Shown here: positions 9,075-17,300 of the stretch, piece by piece | Numbering within the stretch: the first letter of the stretch is position 1 | Layout of the letters: each line of letters opens with the position of its first letter | Assembly: GCA_002355455.1 (NCBI GenBank) | Contig: AP017375.1 | Coordinates: 1,612,001-1,676,000, forward strand | DNA from: Stanieria sp. NIES-3757 | GTDB lineage: Bacteria > Cyanobacteriota > Cyanobacteriia > Cyanobacteriales > Xenococcaceae | Length of the DNA: 64,000 nucleotides | Direction: 5' to 3' | Made by a program: the position numbers and the translations under genes | The notes under the pieces: model-generated | Database searches by the model: none | Seen by the model: the letters and a program-made list of their open reading frames with translations, nothing else | What the model was told of the DNA's origin: nothing

Positions 9075-9506
9075 ATGCCTTACGAATTTCTGGAAGATAT
9101 TGCAACTGCTGATATTGCCTTTCATGCTTGGGGCGCAGACTTAGAAGAAGTATTTAAAGCTACAAGCGATGCTACGATGAACACGATGATTGATAATCTT
9201 GACGCGATCGCTCTTTCCGAAACCCGCAGCTTTCAGTTAGAAAATGATGCGCTCGATTTATTGTTATTCGATTTTCTGCAAGAGTTTATCTACTACAAAG
9301 ACAGCGAATTGCTATTGCTGAGGGCGCAACAGGTTGAAATTAAACAAATAGAATCGGGTTACTCTTTAGAGGCAATTACTCAAGGAGAAAAGTTAGACCG
9401 CGATCGCCATCATCAACGGGTTGATGTCAAAGCTGTAACACTACATCAATTTCAACTCAAAAAAACCGATACAGGTTGGACAGCACAAGTCATTCTAGAT
9501 ATTTGA
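9075..9506 (+). CDS. Archease, RtcB cofactor
   Basis: A 143-residue archease. The family signature is visible at both ends: an N-terminal TADIAFHAWGADLEEVF, and GEKLDRDRHHQRVDVKAVTL followed by GWTAQVILDI at the C-terminus. Archease helps RtcB become guanylylated and turn over repeatedly. Asp residues near the N-terminus (IATADIAF) and in the C-terminal LDI are expected metal ligands. The gene begins five bases after the CobW-type gene, in the same operon as rtcB. Confidence 0.93.
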   Translation: MPYEFLEDIATADIAFHAWGADLEEVFKATSDATMNTMIDNLDAIALSETRSFQLENDALDLLLFDFLQEFIYYKDSELLLLRAQQVEIKQIESGYSLEAITQGEKLDRDRHHQRVDVKAVTLHQFQLKKTDTGWTAQVILDI

Positions 9507-9615
9507 GGAGTCGGGTTTTCATTTATTCATGATTAAACTCTTAGAAACATCTAAAGTTGATTGGACTAAAAGCTAATAAATCAAGTGTGTAATTAATTGA
9601 TGATCGATAATTAAA

Positions 9616-10686
9616 ATGCTACAGATCGATGGTTCCTATGGAGAAGGTGGAGGACAAATTCTGCGGACTAGTTTGAGTCTAGCAGCGATAACAGGACAAC
9701 CGATTTGCATTAATCGCATTCGGGCAAACCGAGCAAAACCTGGATTGGCAATTCAACATTTGACAGGAGTACGGGCAATAGCAACCATCTGCCAAGCCCA
9801 AATGACCGGCGATACCTTGGGTTCAACGAGGTTAGAATTCATTCCCACTCAGCCTCCTCAAGCAGGACACTATACCTTTGATGTGGCGCAAACCCTAAAA
9901 ACGGGATCTGCTGGAGCAGTAACCTTGATTCTACAAACCGTTTTGTTACCATTAGCACTAACCACAGGTGAATCGATAGTAATATTGAAAGGCGGAACTT
10001 TTGTATCTTGGAGTCCACCCGCTCCCTACATTGAACAGGTTTATCTCCCCATCTTGAAGCAAATGGGTGTAGAAGCAGAGATGAAACTTTCTGCTTGGGG
10101 TTGGTATCCGCGTGGCGGGGGAGAGTTGGAATTACGAGTCAAAGGCAATGGTACTGGTATTGGCTCGCTCAAACCCATTGAGTTAGTGGACAGAGGAGCT
10201 TTGCAACAAGTTAAAGGATTGGCGATCGCAACTGAATTACCTTCTCATATTCCTCAACGAATGGCAAGTCGCGCCCAGAATTTATTAGAGCAAGCCCAGC
10301 TCAAAGCGTACGTACAACCGCAACGATTGCGCGGTGTGGGAGCGGGTACGGGCATTTTTCTGATGGCAGAATACGAACGGGCTAGAGCAGGCTTTAGCGC
10401 AGTGGGAAAAATTGGCTTACCTGCCGAAGAAGTTGCAGCGATCGCGACTAAGGAACTTTTAGACTTCCATGCCACTGGAATGCCTGTTGACGTTCATTTA
10501 GCAGATCAGTTACTTTTACCAGCAGCACTTGCCTCCGAACCCAGTCAGTATCGAGTTGCCCAGATCGAGCAACACCTCACAACCAATGCTTGGGTGATCG
10601 AGCAATTTGGTTTAGCAAAAACCGCGATCGATGAGACAGAGCAACACATTGTAGTGACTCCTTTAGAAAAACCAAAAATTGTTTAA
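9616..10686 (+). CDS. rtcA: RNA 3'-terminal phosphate cyclase RtcA
   Basis: A 356-residue RtcA, which converts RNA 3'-phosphate ends to 2',3'-cyclic phosphates using ATP. It opens with the typical LQIDGSYGEGGGQILRTSL. It then shows IRANRAKPGLAIQHL, the LKTGSAGAVTLILQT block, and the catalytic His region near the C-terminus (FHATGMPVDVHLADQLLLPA). The length is normal. It lies 109 bases after the archease gene in the same direction, so it is probably transcribed with the rtcB group; a separate promoter cannot be excluded. Its cyclic-phosphate product is a substrate for RtcB. Confidence 0.96.
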   Translation: MLQIDGSYGEGGGQILRTSLSLAAITGQPICINRIRANRAKPGLAIQHLTGVRAIATICQAQMTGDTLGSTRLEFIPTQPPQAGHYTFDVAQTLKTGSAGAVTLILQTVLLPLALTTGESIVILKGGTFVSWSPPAPYIEQVYLPILKQMGVEAEMKLSAWGWYPRGGGELELRVKGNGTGIGSLKPIELVDRGALQQVKGLAIATELPSHIPQRMASRAQNLLEQAQLKAYVQPQRLRGVGAGTGIFLMAEYERARAGFSAVGKIGLPAEEVAAIATKELLDFHATGMPVDVHLADQLLLPAALASEPSQYRVAQIEQHLTTNAWVIEQFGLAKTAIDETEQHIVVTPLEKPKIV

Positions 10687-10818
10687 TTTTTCCACTGAGG
10701 TAATACTAATTCTCAATAGTATGATTCTATATGCTAAAGAAAACTCAGCATATCTCACGCTCAAAAGTAACTGGAGACATCGATCTCTCTGTCTTCATAA
10801 ATTAAAAACTCAGCCTAA

Positions 10819-11214
10819 CTAACGCATAATTGGACTACCATGATGGTGAACCAAGTACCATTTCTGTGCCATTTGCTGAAAGATATTAGTTGCTATTGAT
10901 GGTGCTTTGATTTTTCTACCCTGGCTCGACTGCAACACTATTTCTCGAACGATTACATAGGCTAATGCTCCGTCAATTTCTACCTTGACTACTTCTATAT
11001 CTATCTCAAAAGAATCTGTATGGCGAAAAATAGATTCCCAACTATCTCGAATCTCTTCCCATCCCGTAAGAACTTTCCCTCCAGGATGAACACATAAACT
11101 GGTTGAACCTTGCCACCACAGAAGACTCATGCTTCCAATATTTCTATTAGAGAAAGCATGATAAAAAGCTTGGTTGGCAGCTAAAACTGATTCTCGATCC
11201 AATTGCTCGCTCAT
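10819..11214 (-). CDS. SnoaL/NTF2-like domain protein
   Basis: A 131-residue protein with the NTF2-like cone fold pattern. It has an N-terminal helix pair (ESVLAANQAFYHAFSNRNIG), a short SLLWWQGSTSLCVHPGG turn, a helix (WEEIRDSWESIFR) and then alternating strands ending WYLVHHHGSPI. Proteins of the SnoaL_3/DUF4440 kind are common and varied, so no substrate can be named. It stands alone between rtcA and a divergent membrane-protein gene. No signal peptide. Confidence 0.75.
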   Translation of the reverse strand: MSEQLDRESVLAANQAFYHAFSNRNIGSMSLLWWQGSTSLCVHPGGKVLTGWEEIRDSWESIFRHTDSFEIDIEVVKVEIDGALAYVIVREIVLQSSQGRKIKAPSIATNIFQQMAQKWYLVHHHGSPIMR

Positions 11215-11277
11215 TTCATAATCTTACAACTTGCAGAAAAGCTAATCTAATTTCATGGAACAAAAATTAAATGAAAA

Positions 11278-11583
11278 ATGTTGACACCTGAATTAATCGC
11301 AACGATATTCTATGGACTTCTCAGTATTGGCGGGGGAATCCTAGGCTATATCAAAAGTCAAAGTAAAGTATCTTTGATTTCTGGTGGAGTTAGCGGATTA
11401 CTCCTGCTCATTTTAGCTGGCATGATGTATTTAGGTAGTCGATGGACTGTAACCGTTGCAGCGATTATTATCTCCTTTTTAGTAATCCTATTCATTATCA
11501 GATGGTTTAAAACTAAAAAGTTAATGCCCGCAGTGCCGATGATCTTTTTTGGTGTTGCCTCACTCGTTATTATTTTGAGTTGA
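11278..11583 (+). CDS. TMEM14-family small membrane protein
   Basis: A 101-residue protein made almost wholly of four hydrophobic segments. The pattern YGLLSIGGGILGYIKSQSK then ISGGVSGLLLL and the RWFKTKKLMPAVPM loop fits the TMEM14/UPF0136 family of small membrane proteins. Family members in plastids have been linked to lipid or fatty-acid traffic; here the role is unknown. It is divergent from the SnoaL-like gene, with a 63-base gap. Confidence 0.8.
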   Translation: MLTPELIATIFYGLLSIGGGILGYIKSQSKVSLISGGVSGLLLLILAGMMYLGSRWTVTVAAIIISFLVILFIIRWFKTKKLMPAVPMIFFGVASLVIILS

Positions 11584-11604
11584 TAATGTTGTTTTCGACA
11601 GAAT

Positions 11605-11672
11605 CGTACTCTTGTCTTCGCCGAGGCACTTCGTGGTCAGGCTTTGCCTGGCGCGTAAGCGATCGCTTTTGG
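11605..11672. repeat. GC-rich palindromic repeat after TMEM14 gene
   Basis: Contains GAGGCACTTCGTGGTCAGGC followed by TTTGCCTGGCGCG and a HIP1 site. It shares the CACTTCGTGG core with the copies at 6500, 15845 and 22016, and can fold through AGGC-TTT-GCCT. Confidence 0.5.
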
Positions 11673-11739
11673 AGAAAAATTGCTAACAATATTTCAATGA
11701 TTTGATGATACTAATTGTCACAGAGTTTAATTAGTAAGC

Positions 11740-12553
11740 TCAATTTTTTCTAAGTTCGTTTATTATTTCGAGTTCTTTGAATGTTAGTATTATTTTTTCT
11801 AAAAAATTTCGTCTTTCTAACGTTCCTAAGTCTAAACCATTAGTTTCTACAATAAAGTCATCTGATATTAATAACCTTGATGCGTTTTTATGAATAAGAA
11901 AATATTCTTTTTTAACTAACTCTTTTGACTTGTGATATATTTCTTGGTTATTGATAATTAATTTACTCAAAACCATAATAGTCAAATTAGAGTTAATGTT
12001 AATGCTCTCTATAAGATATTTATATCTGCATACAAAATAACAAGTTAAATAATTATTGTTTTTATCAAAATTTTTATTAAATTCATCTATAAACAAATTG
12101 ATAATTTGAGAATATTCAATTAATATTTTTATAATTTTAGGCTCAAAAATACTAATTTTAGCAAAAGTGTTTTGATAAAGAACATCTTGTAGGAATAATC
12201 AGATTAACTATTTCCTTCTGCTCTTTATTAGTCTTAAGTCTTTCAGAATATCTGTTGTTAATAAATACAAATGAAGCAGAAATTATTGAGGTTAATATTG
12301 TTGTCAACCATGTAAATAATGAACTATTATTACTATTTGTTAATAAAAGCAATGAATTATTTGTAGTCCCAAAAACCACAAAGGGAAAAACTAAGAAGCA
12401 TATTGAAGGAAAAATTATAGGTCTGCCTCTAAACCAATTATTTAAATACCCAAATATATTAAAATTAGAAACAGCCAAAATGCTCTCTTTTATGAGCCAG
12501 ATAAATATTATAGTTTCAACAATTAATATTGTTAGCAGTAGATTTTTATCCAT
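11740..12553 (-). pseudogene. Membrane protein gene split by a frameshift
   Basis: Two neighbouring minus-strand frames look like parts of one gene. The 5' frame (12158-12553, 131 residues) has three hydrophobic segments and then a charged stretch (NRYSERLKTNKEQKEIVNLI). The 3' frame (to 11740) encodes a helical soluble part. The 3' frame is open well upstream of its TTG and reads sensibly (LQDVLYQNTFAKISIFEPKI) across the stop of the first frame. A single-base shift within about 12158-12195 would therefore join them into one protein of roughly 260 residues. I do not recognise the family. The region is very AT-rich. It may be a true pseudogene or a sequencing error. Confidence 0.6.
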
Positions 12554-12621
12554 ACTTTAAGTATTTTTTCTCTCTCAGTTTAGCGAGCTACCACCATTTA
12601 AAATTTTTGTAATTTATTCAT

Positions 12622-13503
12622 TCAAGGTCTACCATTTTTATTCAAATAACCTTCTTCTATCAAAAAAGCTCTTAAAGCTGTGGGAAAATCGGGATATCTA
12701 CCAACTACTTCTTCTCCCTGATAAATTTCTAATCCCCAGTCAGAAGTGCGATCGCAATTAGCCAACATAAACTTCCAACCGTCTTCGTATTCTCCCAACA
12801 AGATTTTTTGAGCTACATATCCAGCCAGAATCCCATTTACCTCATAGCCTTCTTGTTTAGCTTTCACAAATGCCTGATACATCTGCCAAGCAGTCGATTT
12901 TAGTTCTTGAGAATATTGACGGGTAACATTGTTAAATTCACCATTATTGAAACTTAAAATTTGAGACGGAGGAAAAGAGCCTGCGTAACTACTAAACTGA
13001 TAGAGAAAAGCATTATCCGCTGTTAAAAATTCAATTTTTCCATCTCCATTTAAATCTTTAAATTCTCCACCATAACCGTCTAAATAACCTGTTTCTGTCT
13101 CAATAAATCGGTCTTTTTGCCAAGTATAAATCTGAAAATTAGTGCAACAATGCGCTCCGCCACTATAAGTAGAGACAATTACTTCAGGAAGCTTGTTTTT
13201 GTCTAAATCCTCTAAGAAAATAACCCCGCTATAAAGAGTAAAAGCTTCTTTTTTGCTCTGTTCTACGCCATTATACAAAATACGATAAGAGAGATTTTTA
13301 TCTTCAAAAGAATCTCCTTGCTCTAAATTAAAAGGTTTGTAATTCACTAAAACTTTAACTGCACCTACAGTTAATTCTTTATTTTCAAAAGCAGGAGTTT
13401 TGTAGTCAATATCGATCCGTGTTTGAGCAAGGGCTGGATTGACTGTGGTTAATATAACCGAGGATAAAGCAGTTAAAAATATTGTTTTATTAGTAGTTTT
13501 CAT
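12622..13503 (-). CDS. Secreted protein with calcium-loop-like repeat, function unknown
   Basis: A 293-residue protein with a clear signal peptide (LTALSSVILTTVNPALA, cut before QTRIDID). The mature part includes LEDLDKNKLPEVIVSTYSGG, then AHCCTNFQIYTW and KDLNGDGKIEFLTADNAF. The D.N.DG.I.F pattern is like the calcium loops of FG-GAP/VCBS repeats, and the paired Cys may bind metal or form a disulfide. The C-terminal third is helical and ends with a motif on growth of a chain (FPTALRAFLIEEGYL). Probably periplasmic. No enzyme family recognised. Confidence 0.75.
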   Translation of the reverse strand: MKTTNKTIFLTALSSVILTTVNPALAQTRIDIDYKTPAFENKELTVGAVKVLVNYKPFNLEQGDSFEDKNLSYRILYNGVEQSKKEAFTLYSGVIFLEDLDKNKLPEVIVSTYSGGAHCCTNFQIYTWQKDRFIETETGYLDGYGGEFKDLNGDGKIEFLTADNAFLYQFSSYAGSFPPSQILSFNNGEFNNVTRQYSQELKSTAWQMYQAFVKAKQEGYEVNGILAGYVAQKILLGEYEDGWKFMLANCDRTSDWGLEIYQGEEVVGRYPDFPTALRAFLIEEGYLNKNGRP

Positions 13504-13873
13504 TTAGTGTTGCATAGTTGCAATAAGACTCGTTTAAACTAGATTGAGCTTCTGTATATTTATTTGATAGATTGTTTGATTTCGTAAATGCTATATTGTC
13601 GAATATAACTACGAGCTAAAGCAGATGTAATCGCGATTTTCCCTGAATTTCAAGCAAATCCAAAAACAGCTTCAGTTAATTTAGCTACGCTTGTTGTTTA
13701 TATCCGATATTTAGTGTTTGATGGAATTTATCGATAGTACATTAATACGTAGTAAAAATTACTTTTTGAGCGACTGTTTTAATGCTTTGGTGACAACTTG
13801 GTCAGGTAAAATCAAAAGCATCATTAATTGATACAGTCATTGAATTGGAAACTACGGAAGAAGGAGAATCGCC
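13504..13873. other. Intergenic region with a short coding remnant
   Basis: On the plus strand, 13609-13737 is open for 42 codons without a start codon. It reads like real protein (KADVIAIFPEFQANPKTASV followed by NLATLVVYIRYLVFDGIYR). I take it as the tail of a lost gene of unknown family. The rest is the probable promoter of the ferritin-like gene that follows. Confidence 0.35.
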
Positions 13874-14161
13874 ATGTCAAATGAAGGTTATCACGAACCA
13901 GTTCATGAATTGACAGGAGTAACCAGAGAAATGCACCGTGCCATCACGTCACTGATGGAGGAGTTGGAAGCGGTAGACTGGTACAATCAACGAGTCAATG
14001 CCTGTCATGACCCTGAACTCAAAGCAATTCTCTCTCACAATCGAGATGAAGAAAAAGAACACGCAGCAATGCTTTTGGAGTGGATTCGTCGACAAGACCC
14101 CACTTTTGATAAATATCTGAAGAAGTTTTTATTCACCTCACAAGCTATTGCTCATAAATAG
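13874..14161 (+). CDS. Encapsulated-ferritin-like (EncFtn) protein
   Basis: A 95-residue protein whose centre (MEELEAVDWYNQRV and HNRDEEKEHAAMLLEWIRR) closely resembles the encapsulated ferritins first described in Rhodospirillum. These two-helix proteins form ferroxidase centres between subunits using Glu and the ExxH pair, here E in MEELEAV and EEKEHA. They normally work inside an encapsulin shell that stores the iron. Here no encapsulin gene is adjacent, and the tail (LFTSQAIAHK) shows no clear cargo-loading peptide. The ribosome site AAGGAGA stands eight bases before the ATG. Either the shell is encoded elsewhere or this member works alone. Confidence 0.85.
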   Translation: MSNEGYHEPVHELTGVTREMHRAITSLMEELEAVDWYNQRVNACHDPELKAILSHNRDEEKEHAAMLLEWIRRQDPTFDKYLKKFLFTSQAIAHK

Positions 14162-14215
14162 ACGTAAAGCGAAGAATAAATAGAGCATAGCGTTAGTCCT
14201 AGAGGATGTCTGACA

Positions 14216-14252
14216 GATTAGACGATCGCGTACGTGATCGCCTAATCTTTTA
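14216..14252. terminator. Hairpin between convergent genes
   Basis: Arms GATTAGACGATC (14216-14227) and GATCGCCTAATC (14236-14247) pair with one mismatch around a short GC-rich loop and are followed by TTTTAG. It lies between the convergent ferritin-like and HtrA genes and may end transcription from the plus side. The stem contains HIP1-like sequence, so it could also be a repeat. Confidence 0.5.
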
Positions 14253-14298
14253 GAAATCCCAAATGGGTTCTATAGCGAGCCTAACTTTGAAAAAATTT

Positions 14299-15558
14299 TT
14301 ATTGATTGGAAGAGTTGGGTGTAGGTAAAACTCCTACTTGAACATTTAAGTTAATTGTTTTTCCATCTCTTTCTAAATTCATCAAAAGTTGCTTACCAAT
14401 TGGAGTTTCTTCAACTATCTGTTGAACTTCGCTTGGATCTTGCACTGCTTTCTGATTGATGCTTTGGATGACATCACCAGATTGCAATCCTGCTCGCTGG
14501 GCAGGTGAATTAGGAACAACATTAACGATTAGTATGCCTCGATTTGCTGTTAAATCTAAATTCTGATTGCTTTTGAGTTGTTCTTTTAACTCTGGGGTAA
14601 TTGCTGCCATCTGAATTCCCAGGAAAGGATGGTCTACTTTACCCTTGGCAATTAATTCTTCAGCAATATTTCTAGCGGTATCAATTGGAATAGCAAAACC
14701 AAGTCCTTGAGCGTTTCTGATAATGGCGGTGTTGACCCCAATAACTTCTCCTTGCGCGTTAAGTAAGGGACCACCAGAGTTACCAGGATTAATCGCAGCA
14801 TCGGTTTGAATAAAACTAACTCGCTTATCAGCAACTCCGACTTGTGCGCCACTTCTTCCTGTAGCACTCACAATTCCAGTGGTAACAGTATTATCCAAAC
14901 CAAGAGGATTACCAATTGCGATCGCCCATTCTCCAGGTTGTATTTGTTCGCTATCAGCAAAAGTAACTGTAGGTAAATTTTCTGCGGGAATTTTGATGAC
15001 TGCAATATCTGTTAAAGGATCGGTTCCCATCACCTTACCGTCAAAAGAGCGTCCGTTTTTAAGAGTGACTTCTACGTTGTCAGCCCTATCAACCACATGA
15101 GCATTAGTTAAAATTAGACCATCAGAACTAAGGATAAAACCAGAACCCATTCCCCTTTGAATTTGTTGTTGAGGTGTATCAGGAATCTGTGAGCCAAAAA
15201 ATTCACGGAAAAAAGGATCGTCAAACACGGCTGGAACTTGAGTAGTAACAGTCCGAGAAGCATCAATCCTTACTACTGCCGGGCCTACTTGTTCAACAAC
15301 TTGGGTCACAAAATTTTGTGGTACGGCGATTTGATTGGATGTCTGATTATTAGCAAGAGGTTCGCTCTCTGCGTTCGCGATCGCTTTTGTTTCTTGATTA
15401 ATTTTACTTTCTTTACTGCCTAGAATTTCCTTGTCTGTGAAATTGGCGATCATTTGAGGATGGTTAATTAAATAATTACCACCAAGAGCAATTCCTCCTC
15501 CAAGAAATAGTAATAATAATGAGGTAAAGGCTTTAGAAATAGAAAATTGTTGATTCAT
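14299..15558 (-). CDS. HtrA/Deg-family serine protease (HhoA/HhoB type)
   Basis: A 419-residue trypsin-like protease with an N-terminal membrane anchor or signal (about residues 11-30) and a linker. The protease domain has its triad in TNAHVVD (H154), DPLTDIAVIKI (D184) and NPGNSGGPLLN (S261), and a single PDZ domain follows (about 315-410, GILIVNVVPNSPAQRAGLQS). One PDZ domain and this length fit the cyanobacterial HhoA/HhoB/HtrA group, which handles misfolded proteins in the periplasm, thylakoid lumen or plasma membrane under light and heat stress. I cannot tell which of the three paralogues it is. Confidence 0.95.
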   Translation of the reverse strand: MNQQFSISKAFTSLLLLFLGGGIALGGNYLINHPQMIANFTDKEILGSKESKINQETKAIANAESEPLANNQTSNQIAVPQNFVTQVVEQVGPAVVRIDASRTVTTQVPAVFDDPFFREFFGSQIPDTPQQQIQRGMGSGFILSSDGLILTNAHVVDRADNVEVTLKNGRSFDGKVMGTDPLTDIAVIKIPAENLPTVTFADSEQIQPGEWAIAIGNPLGLDNTVTTGIVSATGRSGAQVGVADKRVSFIQTDAAINPGNSGGPLLNAQGEVIGVNTAIIRNAQGLGFAIPIDTARNIAEELIAKGKVDHPFLGIQMAAITPELKEQLKSNQNLDLTANRGILIVNVVPNSPAQRAGLQSGDVIQSINQKAVQDPSEVQQIVEETPIGKQLLMNLERDGKTINLNVQVGVLPTPNSSNQ

Positions 15559-15816
15559 AAAATTTTATTTTTAATGCAATTAATAGTTCAGCTTAAATAT
15601 TTGTGAAGGTATAAAACTAATTTTATTTTTAAGAATGGTCAGTCCAATTAGGTGTGAGGGCTTAGATTAGTGTGAGGAATTGGACTGACATTTTTAATGT
15701 AACTAGAGTATATGAACTTAATGTGACAATCTCTTTAAATTCTGGCGATTTTTCTTATTATCGTTGCTCTTACCCTATGTTCGTGACAATTGAATATTTA
15801 TGGAATTTCTGGCACC

Positions 15817-15978
15817 TTATTTGTTCTGAGCATTTAACTTGAGCAGAGGCGATCGCTCTCGCTCTTGACGAGGCACTGCGTGGTTGCGAGTCCGATATAG
15901 AAAGGAGATTGCCTTCCTTGATTCGGCTAAAATCTTTTCTTCTTGCCGATTAAGTTTAATACGTAATGATACAGGCAT
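15817..15978 (-). pseudogene. Remnant of a CopG/RHH-like antitoxin gene
   Basis: A 53-codon frame begins MPVSLRIKLNRQEEKILAES, which looks like the start of a ribbon-helix-helix antitoxin (SLRI strand, then a charged helix). A purine-rich AAGGAAAA precedes the ATG. From about codon 32 it reads only repeat sequence (RTRNHAVPRQERERS), so the true C-terminal part has been lost. No toxin gene lies next to it. Confidence 0.35.
15845..15895. repeat. GC-rich palindromic repeat
   Basis: Runs from a HIP1 site (GCGATCGC) through GACGAGGCACTGCGTGGTTG. It belongs with the copies at 6500, 11605 and 22016 by its GGCACT.CGTGG core. Confidence 0.45.
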
Positions 15979-16145
15979 TTTTCCTTAATTGTCTCACCTT
16001 TTTATCTTATATTTAATTACACCCACCTACTTATTTGTAACATTCTTTTTTTTCTCTAAAATGTCAGACTAAATGCGTTTAACATCAGTAAGATTTGAAA
16101 GTAAAGATAAACTGCTAAAATTTCCAAGCTTAATTATTGAATAAT

Positions 16146-17102
16146 ATGAATTTAAAAAGATTTATTTCTATAGTTATTAGCATTGCTATCTTACTCATTA
16201 TTTATTCTCAAATCGAATTAGATAAATTATTAGAAATATTTAAAAACTGCGATCTTTTTTGGATGATGATTAGTTTGGGAATGGTTATTCCTTTAACGCT
16301 ATTTACCTCCTGGAGACTGCAACAATTAATTCCCCAAGATAAAAGTTTAAGCTTTATCGAAGCAAATCGTTTAATTTTGGGGTCAAGTGTTTTAAATATG
16401 GTGTTACCTTCCAAAATGGGAGATATTGCCAAAGCTTATTTTATGCGAGAAAGAAATAATGTCAGTGGTTCTCTTTCTCTAGCAATCGTAATTTTTGAAA
16501 AAGCTTGTGATTTACTATCCTTACTATTATGGTGCGTATTTGGCTTAATTTTTTATCCTGCTAAAGATCATTTATTTGGGCTAATGACAGTAATCATAAC
16601 AGGTGGATTAATTATTGGAATTTTGTTGTTATCTTCACGTCGATTTGCCGACTTATTTTTTAAATTATCAGTGAAGATATCACCTCATAAAATTGCTAAT
16701 AGATTAAACAATATGCGTCTTTCTTGGCAAGAGATGCATCATTATTTTTGGGGTAACAAACAGCAATTATTATTAATCACGATCACTTCTATTTTTATTT
16801 GGTTTCTTCATTTATTACAAATCTGGTTATTCATTATCGCGCTAAAAGCTTACGCACCATTTATAGCTAGTTTAGCTCTTTCCCCTCTTTCTATTTTGGC
16901 TGGTTTGCTACCTTTAACTTTTGCAGGAGTAGGTACACGCGATGCAGCTTTAATTTTCTTTTATCAACCCTATTTTAGTGAAGCTACGGGAGCAGCTTTA
17001 GGATTACTTTGCACTTCTCGTTATTTTCTTCCTGCTTTAATTGGCTTACCTTTCCTCGGACAGATGTTAGCGACAGTGAAGAAATTTGGCAAAACAAATT
17101 AA
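16146..17102 (+). CDS. Integral membrane protein of the LPG synthase TM / UPF0104 family
   Basis: A protein of about 318 residues with seven to eight transmembrane segments. It shows family features of the lysylphosphatidylglycerol-synthase transmembrane domain: the R..L...LG motif (RLILGSSVLNMVLPSKMGDI), then ARAYF-like AKAYFMRE and EKACDLLSLLL, and later PLTFAGVGTRDAALIFF. Relatives flip or transfer lipid-linked groups. The domain alone, without the aminoacyltransferase half, has no firm function. The ATG at 16146 is preferred over a TTG nine bases upstream. Confidence 0.85.
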   Translation: MNLKRFISIVISIAILLIIYSQIELDKLLEIFKNCDLFWMMISLGMVIPLTLFTSWRLQQLIPQDKSLSFIEANRLILGSSVLNMVLPSKMGDIAKAYFMRERNNVSGSLSLAIVIFEKACDLLSLLLWCVFGLIFYPAKDHLFGLMTVIITGGLIIGILLLSSRRFADLFFKLSVKISPHKIANRLNNMRLSWQEMHHYFWGNKQQLLLITITSIFIWFLHLLQIWLFIIALKAYAPFIASLALSPLSILAGLLPLTFAGVGTRDAALIFFYQPYFSEATGAALGLLCTSRYFLPALIGLPFLGQMLATVKKFGKTN

Positions 17103-17129
17103 AAAATGTTTTTAGAATTGATATCTAAA

Positions 17130-17300
17130 CTAAATTGTGTTGTAACTATTAGCTGTTTTTTTCTTTTTGTCAATTTGATTTGATTGGAGTACCCAATCTA
17201 AATTAGGCATCTGTTGCCTACAACTGGGACAAAACCAAGTCATTTTTGACCGATAAATATAACGAAGCAAAATGTCTTTGCAACAAGGACAATTTTTCAT
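17130..17300 (-). CDS. Small zinc-ribbon protein
   Basis: A 56-residue frame with a good ribosome site (GAGGTG, six bases before the ATG at 17300). It starts MKNCPCCKDILLRYIYRSKM and continues TWFCPSCRQQMPNLDWV. The CPCC and CPSC pairs make a compact zinc ribbon; the rest is a Lys/Asn tail. I believe similar short ribbons are found in other cyanobacteria, but I know no function. It converges on the UPF0104-type gene, with 27 bases between the two stops. Confidence 0.7.
   Translation of the reverse strand: MKNCPCCKDILLRYIYRSKMTWFCPSCRQQMPNLDWVLQSNQIDKKKKTANSYNTI

Larger units (their letters stand above)
15559..16145. other. Intergenic region with repeat and antitoxin remnant
   Basis: About 590 bases between divergent genes. 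It holds a possible RHH-antitoxin remnant on the minus strand (15817-15978), whose 3' half is the GC-rich repeat at 15845-15895. Two related GTGAGG... TTGGACTGA stretches lie near 15640-15690. The remainder is AT-rich promoter-like DNA. Confidence 0.4.

Noticed and set aside
12255-12560. 101-codon plus-strand frame
   Set aside because: It is antisense to the hydrophobic minus-strand frame, which has the better protein pattern (three membrane segments).
14879-15100. 73-codon plus-strand frame inside the HtrA gene
   Set aside because: Antisense shadow of a clear protease gene.
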